Positions 37,777 through 46,890 of a stretch of DNA of 64,000 nt are shown here, one piece after another. The stretch's first letter is position 1; the number at the start of each line of letters is the position of its first letter. The notes under the pieces were generated by a model. It was not told the origin of the DNA. It made no database searches and saw nothing but the letters and a program-made list of their open reading frames with translations. The stretch covers positions 3,273,001 to 3,337,000 of the forward strand of contig NC_015559.1 in the NCBI RefSeq assembly GCF_000214215.1, written 5' to 3'. This DNA is from Marinomonas posidonica IVIA-Po-181 (lineage in GTDB: Bacteria > Pseudomonadota > Gammaproteobacteria > Pseudomonadales > Marinomonadaceae). The translations under genes and the position numbers were made by a program.

Positions 37777-39546
37777 ATGAGTCAAATAGACGAAGCTGCC
37801 TTACTGCAAAAGATACTCAAAAATGGGCTAATCACGCCTTATTTCCAACCTATCTATGATTTGAGTAACGGCGAAATCTATGGTCACGAAGCCTTGTCTC
37901 GCGGCCCTAAAAACTCCACATTATTTTCCCCTGATGCGCTCTTTAGCTTGGCACTAAAAGAAGAGAAATTGCACCGGTTAGAATTACTGTGCCGCGAAAA
38001 AGCCATCAGCAAATTCTCCAAACTTAACCTTAAAGGCCGACTATTCTTAAACGTCAGTGCTTCCCTACTGGGTTCTCCAGAACACCAATCCGGCATGACA
38101 TTAGGCATTTTGAAGGACTTAGGATTAGACCAAAAAGACATAGTGATCGAGTTATCAGAACAACATCCTTACGATCATAATGGTTTGCCAAGAAGCAGTG
38201 TTGAACACTATCGAAAAATGGGCTTCCAAGTAGCCATCGATGATTTAGGGGTTGGCTATTCTGGTCTACAGCTGTGGTCCGAGTTACAACCCGATATCGT
38301 CAAAGTGGATAAGCATTTTATTCAAGGCATCGACAAGGATGAAATCAAACGCGAATTTGTGCGCTCTATCCTGACCATTGCACAACGTTTGAACTGCATC
38401 TTAATTGCTGAAGGCATTGAAAATCAGCAAGAGCTAGACCAATTAATCGACATTGGTATCACCTTAGGACAAGGCTATTTCTTAGGTCGCCCAACGGAAA
38501 CGCCAGCCTTCAGCACTCACCCATATTTGGTAAAACAGGCAAAGCGTCGCTCTCAGTTTCAAAATGACCACTCTGAAACCGTACAAATACTTTGTCGACC
38601 GACCCCAAGTTTGCAGCAAGATATCTTGTTAGATGAAGCCTCTTTGTGCTTTAAAAAGCACCCAGGTCTAATCACGATTCCAGTTTTAAACTTAGACGGT
38701 CACCCAATTGGCGTCATTCGTCGTCACCAGTTACACGAACTGTTTTCGACCCCTTATGGTCGCGCTTTGTATGAACATAAACCCGTTACCAATCTGTTAA
38801 ACAATGACGTTCTCATTGTCGAAAGCAACGTCAGTTTAGCCAGTGTTTCTACTATGGTCACAAACCAGGAAGCCGATACCCTTAACAATGAAATCATAGT
38901 TGTTCGCGATGGCAAGTTCTTAGGGACAGGGCATTTAAAAGACCTTCTTAAGCGTATTACAGAGCTGAAGATTCAAAACGCGACTTACTCCAACCCATTA
39001 ACATTACTACCAGGAAACGTCCCCATTCATCGAGAGGTCAGCCGTCGCTTACAAATCCATGATGACTTTTATGTCGCCTATTTTGATCTCAACGATTTCA
39101 AACCGTTTAATGACTTTTTTGGCTATTCGAAAGGCGATGCCGTGATTCAATTAGTGGGCTCTTTAATCAAAGATTTAGTCGCTCCAAATAATTTCATCGG
39201 CCACATTGGTGGGGATGACTTTGTAGTAATTTTTGGTGATCAAGACTGGCAGCGACAATGTCAAAATATTCTCGATGAATTCGCGAGTAAAGTAAGGGGG
39301 TTTTACACTCAAGAAACCTTAGCAGAAGGAGGTGTTTGGACAAAAAGTCGCCATGGCGACACACGCTTTCATCCTATCCTAAGCCTCGCTGTTGGCGTCG
39401 TACACCCAACTCATTGTCGCAATCATCACCAAGTGGCAGAGCTGGCCGCACAAGCTAAGAAGCAAGCAAAACAAACAGGCGGCAACCACATTCATTTACA
39501 ACCTCGCCTGGCAACTGAATCAAAACAAACAATGAGAGAATTGTGA
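37777..39546 (+). CDS. c-di-GMP protein: EAL - CBS pair - GGDEF
   Basis: Cytoplasmic protein of 589 aa. The N-terminal EAL domain (about 15-250) keeps the catalytic set: E38-A-L with SRG, LNVS, IELSE, AIDDLGVGYSG, KVDKHF, AEGIEN and GQGYFLGRP, so c-di-GMP hydrolysis is likely. A CBS-like pair (about 270-395) may bind an adenine nucleotide. The C-terminal GGDEF domain has GGDDF at 478-482, so cyclase activity is doubtful and it may act as a GTP sensor. The ATG follows AGAGAAG. The PhoB-like box upstream suggests phosphate control, together with the next gene. Confidence 0.92.
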   Translation: MSQIDEAALLQKILKNGLITPYFQPIYDLSNGEIYGHEALSRGPKNSTLFSPDALFSLALKEEKLHRLELLCREKAISKFSKLNLKGRLFLNVSASLLGSPEHQSGMTLGILKDLGLDQKDIVIELSEQHPYDHNGLPRSSVEHYRKMGFQVAIDDLGVGYSGLQLWSELQPDIVKVDKHFIQGIDKDEIKREFVRSILTIAQRLNCILIAEGIENQQELDQLIDIGITLGQGYFLGRPTETPAFSTHPYLVKQAKRRSQFQNDHSETVQILCRPTPSLQQDILLDEASLCFKKHPGLITIPVLNLDGHPIGVIRRHQLHELFSTPYGRALYEHKPVTNLLNNDVLIVESNVSLASVSTMVTNQEADTLNNEIIVVRDGKFLGTGHLKDLLKRITELKIQNATYSNPLTLLPGNVPIHREVSRRLQIHDDFYVAYFDLNDFKPFNDFFGYSKGDAVIQLVGSLIKDLVAPNNFIGHIGGDDFVVIFGDQDWQRQCQNILDEFASKVRGFYTQETLAEGGVWTKSRHGDTRFHPILSLAVGVVHPTHCRNHHQVAELAAQAKKQAKQTGGNHIHLQPRLATESKQTMREL

Positions 39547-39551
39547 TCTAA

Positions 39552-39584
39552 CTGTCATAAAGTACTCACAAGTCTGTCATATAG
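39552..39584 (+). promoter_or_regulatory. Candidate PhoB box upstream of the PlcP-like gene
   Basis: Three 11-bp units in tandem: CTGTCATAAAG (39552-39562), TACTCACAAGT (39563-39573) and CTGTCATATAG (39574-39584). The outer two contain a perfect CTGTCATA, 22 bp apart (two helical turns). This is the layout of a PhoB-activated promoter, about 50 bp before the start codon. Confidence 0.6.
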
Positions 39585-39634
39585 CCTCTTTAATCTGTTC
39601 TTTAACAGGGCAATACCCTTTTAAGGAGGCGATT

Positions 39635-40444
39635 ATGCAAACTCAATTTCGATCCGTGTTCATTTCCGATGTGCATTTAGGCACCAAAGCGTGTCAGGCA
39701 GTTCATTTATTGGACTTCCTACGAAGCATTGAGACGGACACCTTATACTTGGTGGGCGACATCATCGACTTACAAGCCATGCGCCATAAAGCGTATTTTG
39801 TGGATGCTCATCATCAAGTGGTGGAACGAGTTTTGGCGATGGCGAAATCCGGTACCAAGGTGATTTACATTCCGGGGAATCACGACGCTTTCTTTCGTCA
39901 GTTTGCTGGTCAAACCCTGTCAGGAATAGACATCCAATTGCATGCTCGTCATAACACTGCCGATGGTCGAAGCTTTTATGTCAGTCATGGCGACGAGTTT
40001 GATCAAATGGTGAAAATTAGTCCTTTGATGTTGGCCATAGGTGACAAAGCCCATGGATTAATGCTGTCTCTCAATCAATCCATTAATGGCATTCGACGTT
40101 TTCTTGGCTTGCCTTATTGGTCCCTTGCTGGCTACCTTAAAAGCCACATAGGCAAAGCCAAAGAATTCATCGAACGCTTTGAAACCGCGGCATTAAAATC
40201 CGCAAAAAGTCACAAGGTGGATGGCTACATTTGTGGCCATATCCATTTCGCCTCTTTTCAAATGAAAGAAGGCATTTTGTATTGTAATGATGGAGATTGG
40301 GTTGAGCATTGCACCGCTCTCACTGAGTCCACTTCCGGTGAACTAAACTTACTGCATTGGTCGGAAAACCCTAAGCATCTCAGCACTGAACCTAAGCTAG
40401 AAGGATGGGAGTTGGCCCCAAGCTACTCACGCAATACAGCTTAA
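39635..40444 (+). CDS. plcP: Calcineurin-like phosphoesterase, PlcP-type phospholipase C candidate
   Basis: Metallophosphoesterase of 269 aa, often annotated as LpxH-like. Metal ligands are visible in FISDVHLG, VGDIIDL, PGNHDAF, VSHGDEFD and CGHIHFAS. It also shares FLGLPYWSLAGYLK and NDGDWVEHCTAL with the rhizobial PlcP group, which removes phosphate head groups from phospholipids during phosphate starvation so that phosphorus-free lipids can replace them. LpxH proper is shorter and housekeeping. The PhoB-like repeats just upstream favour PlcP. No glycolipid or betaine-lipid synthase gene lies beside it. The ATG follows AAGGAGG. Confidence 0.72.
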   Translation: MQTQFRSVFISDVHLGTKACQAVHLLDFLRSIETDTLYLVGDIIDLQAMRHKAYFVDAHHQVVERVLAMAKSGTKVIYIPGNHDAFFRQFAGQTLSGIDIQLHARHNTADGRSFYVSHGDEFDQMVKISPLMLAIGDKAHGLMLSLNQSINGIRRFLGLPYWSLAGYLKSHIGKAKEFIERFETAALKSAKSHKVDGYICGHIHFASFQMKEGILYCNDGDWVEHCTALTESTSGELNLLHWSENPKHLSTEPKLEGWELAPSYSRNTA

Positions 40445-40493
40445 AAATGGCGAAACAAAAACAGGGTTAGCTTGTAACCGTCTATTGCCTTAT

Positions 40494-41156
40494 TTAACGA
40501 GGCGATAGACGACTTCGTCCTCCCGCCATCAGACTCAAGTCATACAAGCGGCAGTTTTTCCCTTGGTAAGCAATTTGTGCCAATAGCAACTCAGCCGTCG
40601 CAAGCGCATCGGTTAATGCATCGTGTCCTTGATAATCTGGCAAGCTGTAGCGTTCCCGACAATGATTCAAACGAAAGCCACCCTCTTGAATGGGCTGTTG
40701 CGCTCGATTCGCCTTGGCCTTTTCTAGCATCAAGGTATCGAGCCAAGTTAATCCATAAGAAGGCAAAAGATGCTTCTGCCATGCGGCTTTAAGAAAACTA
40801 ATTTCCAGTGGTGCATGGTGTACCACCAAAATTCGCCCACGCAGAAAATGTCTCAAGTAGCGTAACGCACTTTCTTGTTTCTTTCCGTATTGTTGTATAT
40901 CGGCATCCGTAATCATATGAATACCAACATTTTCACCGACCTCATCTGTGTCCAATACCAGGTGGCGAGCACTGTCTAAGTCAATTACCCCTTGCTTGAT
41001 GCAAACCCAGCCTAAACTCACAATATGATCCTGCTTTGCATCCAATCCTGACGTTTCTATATCCAGCACAATATACTCCCAATCCGACCAAGCTCGGAGC
41101 AAAGATTGCCGTTGTTGCTGCCAGTGTTTAAAGCGAGATAGAAGTCGACACCACAT
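40494..41156 (-). CDS. DnaQ-like 3'-5' exonuclease
   Basis: DEDDh exonuclease-fold protein of 220 aa. Motif I is LDIETSGLD (about residue 32), motif III HDALTDALATAELL near 175. Motif II reads HHAPLEISFLKAAW, with Glu where most members have Asp. It is related to the DNA polymerase III epsilon domain but is a stand-alone member. The ATG directly abuts the stop of the CBS-DUF294 gene, so the two are coupled. This pairing is common in proteobacteria. Confidence 0.88.
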   Translation of the reverse strand: MWCRLLSRFKHWQQQRQSLLRAWSDWEYIVLDIETSGLDAKQDHIVSLGWVCIKQGVIDLDSARHLVLDTDEVGENVGIHMITDADIQQYGKKQESALRYLRHFLRGRILVVHHAPLEISFLKAAWQKHLLPSYGLTWLDTLMLEKAKANRAQQPIQEGGFRLNHCRERYSLPDYQGHDALTDALATAELLLAQIAYQGKNCRLYDLSLMAGGRSRLSPR

Positions 41157-43022
41157 TTAGCTGTAACCTCGCAGAAATCGTTGCTGAGCAATGTCTTGTA
41201 CATCACTAATGATGCTAAAGGTCGTCTTCAAATGTTTTCTCTCTAAAGGACTTAATTTCTTAGGATCAAGATAAGCACTCGCCGTCCCTGATATTTGCCA
41301 ATGGCGACTTTGTGCTTCAAGCCGTAAGCCATTTAAATGATCCCAAGCGTCCATCAAGTTGCGAGCCGTATCAACGCTGATTAACTGTTCGCGAATGGCC
41401 TGCTCTATTCGCTCTAACGTCGACTCCCGATATACCTTGCAAGACAAACCATACAAACGCCCTAGATCATTGATCAAAGCCAACCCCTGATGCTTCAAAT
41501 CCAATTGATGTTTGTGCTCACCAGAAGACTCTAATAGAAAATGGCGAAAGAATCCCAATGGTGGTTTTGTCGCTATGGCGGCTCGAGTCAGTGTGGCGAG
41601 AAACATGCTGTTTTGCGCGACCTCGGCTTGCATCCCTTGAATCAATTGCTTTACCGGGGTGTCATCACCAAACACACAACGAATATCAAAGAAAATACTG
41701 GCATGTAGTAGCGCACTGGGGGCGGCACTTTTAATCCACTGTGCAAATACTTGCTGCCAACCTTGTTGTGTTTTACGCCACTGAGGGTTGCTGGCCATAA
41801 TGTTGCCTGGGCAAAGACGCACACCACAAGACGCCAACCCTTTACAGACAAACTCGGATAAGGCAGAAAAATAAGCGGCTTCCGTGTTATCTGGTTCTCT
41901 CTCTAGCATCAAACCATTATCTTGGTCACTGCCTAAAGATTGATCCTGTCGAGCTTGCGAGCCAAACACCAAAAACTGAAAATCCATTGGTGCCTTACCC
42001 AATTCCATTAACGCCAATTCGATCAGGCGCTTTGTCAGATTATCACTCACAGTTGCCAGTACTTTACCAATGTCTGCCGGCTTCATATCTGTAACAATCA
42101 GATTGATAATCAAAGTTGGCCATTGCTGACAAATGCGAGCCAAACTTTCAACAGAAGTTTGTCGATGAATTTGGTTGATAAACAACAGAGGGCTTAATTC
42201 TTGATGTCGCAATAGATCCGCCGCGGTCAGCATGCCAACCACTTTGCCCGTTTCTTCAACAATCGGCAGGTGATGTATGTTGCTTTCACTCATCAAGGTT
42301 TGTGCTTGCATCACTAACGCATCCGGTGACAGTGTGACGGGCGAGTGAGTCATAATGTCAGACACGACCGCCTGAGCAGAGCCTCCTAACGCTAAAATAC
42401 GTGATCTCAGGTCGCGATCTGTGACAATCCCCAACAAGGACTCATTTTCAAGAATTAATATTGAGCTGACTCTGGCTTCCGTCATTCGCATGGCAATGGT
42501 TTGAACGCTTTCACTAGGATCGGCTTGGACTAATTGACGAGTCATAATATGCGAAATCGAGGTGGATAATTGCAATGCTGGTGAGGCCAACTCACTATCC
42601 TGTCGGCGCGACAATTTTCGTCGCCGGTGCAATTGAGTGTGTTCGAAAAAAAGTCCAAAGGCTTCATTCTGCCTTAGCATGTCTTGAAACCGGCTCTTTT
42701 CAAACCGATACACCAAACTGTCTTCCATTGCGACGACCTTCAAGCCATCTGGATTCTGCGCCATCACACTCGACACACCAAAGCACTCGCCATCAGCAAT
42801 TTGATCTACCAAGCCATCTTTTGGTGTCCGAATCTCGCACGCGCCACGGCGGATTAAGTGAACAGTGGCCGCCTCCTCCTCCAATACCAGCGTCTGGCCT
42901 TGTCGCACATACAACATAGAAACACCGGATAGAAGCTGCTTACGCTCTTGAACACTCAAGCTTGCGAAAGGCGGAGTAGACTCAATAAATTTGTGCACTT
43001 CAGGAATGTCGATGGCGGCCAT
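41157..43022 (-). CDS. cNMP-binding / CBS pair / DUF294 nucleotidyltransferase protein
   Basis: Cytoplasmic regulatory protein of 621 aa. Order: cyclic-nucleotide-binding-like domain (about 12-130), CBS pair (about 155-275; VTDRDLRSRIL and MLTAADLLRHQ), a DUF294 nucleotidyltransferase-like domain with FGSQARQDQSLGSDQDNGLML (about 350-370), and a helical C-terminal DUF294_C domain. The GS-x-D-x-D pattern suggests nucleotidyl transfer is possible, as in GlnD-type enzymes, but the substrate is unknown. Operon with the exonuclease gene downstream. Confidence 0.88.
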   Translation of the reverse strand: MAAIDIPEVHKFIESTPPFASLSVQERKQLLSGVSMLYVRQGQTLVLEEEAATVHLIRRGACEIRTPKDGLVDQIADGECFGVSSVMAQNPDGLKVVAMEDSLVYRFEKSRFQDMLRQNEAFGLFFEHTQLHRRRKLSRRQDSELASPALQLSTSISHIMTRQLVQADPSESVQTIAMRMTEARVSSILILENESLLGIVTDRDLRSRILALGGSAQAVVSDIMTHSPVTLSPDALVMQAQTLMSESNIHHLPIVEETGKVVGMLTAADLLRHQELSPLLFINQIHRQTSVESLARICQQWPTLIINLIVTDMKPADIGKVLATVSDNLTKRLIELALMELGKAPMDFQFLVFGSQARQDQSLGSDQDNGLMLEREPDNTEAAYFSALSEFVCKGLASCGVRLCPGNIMASNPQWRKTQQGWQQVFAQWIKSAAPSALLHASIFFDIRCVFGDDTPVKQLIQGMQAEVAQNSMFLATLTRAAIATKPPLGFFRHFLLESSGEHKHQLDLKHQGLALINDLGRLYGLSCKVYRESTLERIEQAIREQLISVDTARNLMDAWDHLNGLRLEAQSRHWQISGTASAYLDPKKLSPLERKHLKTTFSIISDVQDIAQQRFLRGYS

Positions 43023-43212
43023 ATTTTTTTCTTCTTATTGGTGTAAATCACATTGTGCGCTTTTCCGTCACAGAGCTAAATCCAGTTTAGACCAATGTCT
43101 AACAAGATCATTGTGAACTTTCTTGTCTGAGATGAAAAATATCTCCTTAAATATCAAGCATCTCATTAAGATGTGAACTTTTTAGCCAAAACCACCTTGG
43201 CGGAGACAAAAA

Positions 43213-43243
43213 TTGATTGAGAAGTGTTATCATTAATATATTC
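43213..43243 (+). promoter_or_regulatory. Candidate promoter and Fur box of fecBCDE
   Basis: A -35-like TTGATT (43213-43218) and -10-like TATATT (43237-43242) are 18 bp apart. Overlapping the -10, three adjacent hexamers GTTATC, ATTAAT, ATATTC (43226-43243) match the Fur hexamer ATTATC at 13 of 18 positions. This fits iron repression, but the match is moderate. Confidence 0.42.
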
Positions 43244-43264
43244 TTTAACCAATTAGGCGAAGTC

Positions 43265-44152
43265 ATGAAACGTTTGCTTTCCGTCATTCTGTCCACATGC
43301 TTTATTCTCATTTCTTTCACCGCAAAAGCGGTTACTGTAGAAGACAGCAAGGGTAGCTTTACACTGGACTATCAACCCAAACGTATTGTCGTTTTAGAAT
43401 TCTCTTTCGCAGACGCCCTCGCCGCTGTTGGAATGAGTCCGGTTGGCATCGCCGATGATAAAGAGACAGACCGCGTCCTCAAAGAGGTAAGAGATGTAAT
43501 TGGTAGTTGGGCATCCGTTGGCACACGTTCACAACCCAGTATGGAAGTCATCGCGTCTTTAAAGCCAGATTTAATCATTGCTGATATTAGTCGACACGAA
43601 GCCGTGTATGCCGATCTACAGAAAATTGCGCCAACGTTAATTCTGCCTTCTCGTCGCGAAACCTATGAAGACAGTTTAAAGGCCGCCGCCATCATAGGTA
43701 AGGTCATAGGTAAAGACCAGGCAATGCAAGCGCGATTACAACAGCATAGAAAAATCATGGCGCAATACGCCCAGCAATTACCTCAAAAGATTGAGGTTCA
43801 ATTCGGCGTAGCACGAGATGACGCATTGTTTTTACACACTAAAGACTCTTATGCAGGTGGTGTCATTCACGCTTTAGGCCTAGCCAATGCAGAAACAGGT
43901 CGTGATGATACAGCGTATCGTCAAACCGGTTTAGAACAATTGGTGGCGATCAATCCGGAATACCTCATCATTGGTAATTACGTCACCCCAAGCATCATTG
44001 ATAAGTGGCACAACGAACCGCTATTCTCAGTCTTACAAGCGGCACGTCAAAATCACATTTATCAAGTTAATCAGAATACTTGGTCTCGATGCCGAGGCAT
44101 CATGGCGGCCGAACGTATGAGTCAAGACTTAGTGAATATACTTGTACCCTAG
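43265..44152 (+). CDS. fecB: Iron(III) dicitrate-binding periplasmic protein FecB
   Basis: Periplasmic type III binding protein of 295 aa from the ATG at 43265 (the frame is open back to 43217, but the signal peptide starts here). Signal peptide about 1-22 (SFTAKA-V). Close to E. coli FecB in RIVVLEFSFADALAAVG, GIADD, SVGTRSQPSME, LKPDLIIAD and WSRCRGIMAAERM, so ferric citrate is the likely ligand, though other hydroxamates cannot be excluded. First gene of fecBCDE. Neither the outer-membrane receptor fecA nor the fecIR surface-signalling genes are adjacent. Confidence 0.88.
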   Translation: MKRLLSVILSTCFILISFTAKAVTVEDSKGSFTLDYQPKRIVVLEFSFADALAAVGMSPVGIADDKETDRVLKEVRDVIGSWASVGTRSQPSMEVIASLKPDLIIADISRHEAVYADLQKIAPTLILPSRRETYEDSLKAAAIIGKVIGKDQAMQARLQQHRKIMAQYAQQLPQKIEVQFGVARDDALFLHTKDSYAGGVIHALGLANAETGRDDTAYRQTGLEQLVAINPEYLIIGNYVTPSIIDKWHNEPLFSVLQAARQNHIYQVNQNTWSRCRGIMAAERMSQDLVNILVP

Positions 44153-45154
44153 ATGAAATTGCCTTCTTTTACTCTTGCTGGCCAGTGTTTAGCGCTGACC
44201 AGTCTTATGCTGTTGATCAGTTGGCTTAGCTTGTTTACTTGGTCCAGCATCGTCATTTCTCCTCTCGATGCGCTACTCGCTTTATATCAGTTTGATCAAG
44301 ACAGTATTGCACAACACATAGTACGAGACTTACGTTTGCCCAGAGTGCTTGTTGCCTTGTTGGTTGGTGCCTGTTTAGCCGCCGCCGGTGTTATTATGCA
44401 AGGCCTCACCCTTAACCCTCTGGCGTCACCCTCTGTATTGGGCGTCAATGCCGGAGCCGCTCTTGGTATGGCTTTAGTCTCCACGATCACGCCTTGGTTT
44501 GGTTTACTCGGTACGACGGTTGCGGCCATGATTGGTGGTGGCTTAGCATGGAGCTTAGTGATGCTGCTCGGCAGTGGTTGGCGTACGGGCAACGAACAAG
44601 GTCGACTCGTTCTTGCTGGGGTGGCGATTTCTGCACTGTGTGCAGCCTTAACCAAGGCCCTAGTGATTATTGAAGAAGATCAGGCCTCCGCTGTGATCAC
44701 TTGGCTGGCTGGCAGTTTAACGGATGCACGTTGGCAGACATTTGACGCTTTTTGGCCTGTGGCGGTTGTCGGACTATTGGGGGCAAGCCTACTGTCGCCC
44801 AGCCTGAACCTGCTGCAATTAGGTGATGACAATGCCCGAAACTTAGGTGTGTCCATCGGGTTTGTGAAACTGATCGGGAGTTTTCTCGTCCTACTGTTAG
44901 TCGGTGCTTCTCTCGGTGCGGTCGGTTCAATCAGTTTTATCGGTTTACTGGTGCCTCATATGGCAAAACTGCTCATCGGCCAAGATCATCGACGTTTCTT
45001 ACCCATTGCAACCTTACTGGGAGCCAGTTTGGTCGCCCTTGCAGACACCTTAAGTCGAGCGATTATCTTTCCGATGGAAACCCCAGCTGGTGCCATCCTC
45101 GCTTTAATCGGCGCGCCTTTCTTCATTTATCTTGTGAGAAAGAAGACCTTATGA
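44153..45154 (+). CDS. fecC: Iron(III) dicitrate ABC transporter permease FecC
   Basis: FecCD-family inner-membrane permease, 333 aa, about nine to ten hydrophobic segments. Typical motifs: LRLPRVLVALLVGACLAAAGVIMQGLTLNPLASPSVLG near residues 60-100, WLAGSL, and the ATPase-docking IGFLGLVVPH-like segment ISFIGLLVPHMAKLL. The ATG follows the fecB stop with no gap. It forms a heterodimer with FecD. Confidence 0.92.
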   Translation: MKLPSFTLAGQCLALTSLMLLISWLSLFTWSSIVISPLDALLALYQFDQDSIAQHIVRDLRLPRVLVALLVGACLAAAGVIMQGLTLNPLASPSVLGVNAGAALGMALVSTITPWFGLLGTTVAAMIGGGLAWSLVMLLGSGWRTGNEQGRLVLAGVAISALCAALTKALVIIEEDQASAVITWLAGSLTDARWQTFDAFWPVAVVGLLGASLLSPSLNLLQLGDDNARNLGVSIGFVKLIGSFLVLLLVGASLGAVGSISFIGLLVPHMAKLLIGQDHRRFLPIATLLGASLVALADTLSRAIIFPMETPAGAILALIGAPFFIYLVRKKTL

Positions 45155-46113
45155 GACTCATGTCCTGCTTTTTTATTCTCGGCTTCCTTACTCTGGCTTT
45201 AATTCTCACCAATTTACTCTTCGGTGCGGTCTCTGTTCCATTAGACACGATAGTCGACGCTTTTTTGGACCATACAAACCCAAACCACTTCACCATTCAT
45301 GAATACCGATTTCCTCGAATCATCATAGCCCTCTTAGTTGGCGCTATGATGGCGCTGGCCGGCGCATTGGTTCAAGGGGTCATTCGCAACCCGTTAGCCT
45401 CTCCAGACATTCTAGGAGTCAGTCATGGTGCCGGATTAGCGGCAGTGATTTACATGACCTTTTTCCCCGATGCCGCCATTGAATGGCTACCTCTTATCGC
45501 CTTATTAGGGAGTTTTTTGGCCGCCATTATCCTATGGCGTTTGTGCGGCCAACATAGCACCACGGTCAAGTTAGCCATAACCGGGGTTGCTCTCGCCGCC
45601 CTTTATGCCAGCTGTGTGGATTTTCTTATGCTGGTCAAACCCTTGGAGATTAATAATGCTCTATTGTGGCTGACAGGCAGTTTATGGGGACGTGGTTGGA
45701 CTCAACTAAGCCTTCTCTTACCCTGGCTGGCATTAATACCAGCGGCACTTTGGCTCGCAAAACCACTTAATTTGATACACCTTGGCGATGAACACGCCAC
45801 CAGCTTAGGGACTCACACCAACGCAGTTCGCTTAGTGGCCTTAGCCATTGCGGTGGGATTGACCGCTTCTTGCGTCGCTATTTGTGGCCCTATTGGCTTT
45901 TTAGGCTTGGTCGCGCCTCATTTAACCCGCAAACTGGTCGGCGGTCGCCATCAAGCCTTGCTGCCCGCTACTATGCTGGTTGGGGCAATTTTACTCTTGC
46001 TTGCCGACCTAGTGGCGAGAACCATAGATCCACCAATTGAACTCCCCGCCGGCATTATGACCGCCATTATTGGGGCACCGTATTTCTTGTGGTTACTCTT
46101 GAGGTCCAAATAA
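45151..46113 (+). CDS. fecD: Iron(III) dicitrate ABC transporter permease FecD
   Basis: Second FecCD-type permease, 320 aa. It shares YRFPRIIIALLVGAMMALAGALVQGVIRNPLASPDILG with fecC, showing the usual duplication, and has GPIGFLGLVAPHLTRKLVGG as the docking loop. The start overlaps fecC by 4 nt (ATGA), and fecE follows 3 nt after its stop. Confidence 0.92.
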   Translation: MRLMSCFFILGFLTLALILTNLLFGAVSVPLDTIVDAFLDHTNPNHFTIHEYRFPRIIIALLVGAMMALAGALVQGVIRNPLASPDILGVSHGAGLAAVIYMTFFPDAAIEWLPLIALLGSFLAAIILWRLCGQHSTTVKLAITGVALAALYASCVDFLMLVKPLEINNALLWLTGSLWGRGWTQLSLLLPWLALIPAALWLAKPLNLIHLGDEHATSLGTHTNAVRLVALAIAVGLTASCVAICGPIGFLGLVAPHLTRKLVGGRHQALLPATMLVGAILLLLADLVARTIDPPIELPAGIMTAIIGAPYFLWLLLRSK

Positions 46114-46116
46114 TTT

Positions 46117-46884
46117 ATGTCACTTAGTACTCGACACTTATCGGTTGGCTATCATCAAAAAGCCATTGTGAAACACATCGACTTAGATTTACCTGAAGGC
46201 AAAATCATCGCCTTACTAGGCCCAAATGGTTGTGGTAAATCCACTCTGTTAAAAGCCTTAGCTCGCTTATTAACCCCTATGCAAGGTGAGGTTCAATGGC
46301 AAGGTAAAGCTTTACATAAGATTCCCTCAAAACAATTGGCCAGACAACTCGCGCTGTTACCACAAACTCAGCCGATTCCAGAAGGCATTAAAGTAAAAGA
46401 CTTAATCGCCTATGGTCGCAGCCCCTATACAGGATTCTGGGGAAAAACCAATCAAGCTGATCAAGATATCATCCATCAGGTCATGCAAGAAACAGGTACA
46501 TCCGAACTGGCAGAACAATTGGTCAGTGAGCTGTCCGGAGGCCAACGTCAACGTGTTTGGCTGGCCATGACACTGGCGCAAGATACGCCTTATCTGTTGC
46601 TCGATGAACCGACGACCTATATGGACCTCAACCATCAAGTTGAACTCATGCATCTACTGCGACGCCTTAATCAACAAGGCAAAACCATCATTACAGTCTT
46701 GCATGACATTAACCAAGCCGCCCGTTACTGTGATCATCTAATTGTGATGAAAGAAGGGCAAATCATTCAACAAGGCGTACCATCCGACGTCCTTACTCGA
46801 GAATTGCTAAAGTCCGTCTTCTCACTGGAGGCGCAAATTCATCAGGACCCTATCGCCAAAACTCCTATGTGTGTGGTGGAATAA
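46117..46884 (+). CDS. fecE: Iron(III) dicitrate ABC transporter ATPase FecE
   Basis: ATPase of the transporter, 255 aa. Walker A GPNGCGKST, signature LSGGQRQRVWLAMTL, Walker B YLLLDEPTTYMDL and H-loop VLHDINQAARYCDH are all intact and of the FepC/FecE subgroup. Last gene of the operon; it ends 6 nt from the convergent isochorismatase gene with no clear terminator between. Confidence 0.93.
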   Translation: MSLSTRHLSVGYHQKAIVKHIDLDLPEGKIIALLGPNGCGKSTLLKALARLLTPMQGEVQWQGKALHKIPSKQLARQLALLPQTQPIPEGIKVKDLIAYGRSPYTGFWGKTNQADQDIIHQVMQETGTSELAEQLVSELSGGQRQRVWLAMTLAQDTPYLLLDEPTTYMDLNHQVELMHLLRRLNQQGKTIITVLHDINQAARYCDHLIVMKEGQIIQQGVPSDVLTRELLKSVFSLEAQIHQDPIAKTPMCVVE

Positions 46885-46890
46885 GGAAAA

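Noticed and set aside
42575..42919. 114-codon frame antisense to the CBS-DUF294 gene
   Set aside because: Shadow frame with no start signal, inside a conserved multi-domain gene.
44296..44655. 119-codon frame antisense to fecC
   Set aside because: Shadow of a membrane permease gene; no independent support.
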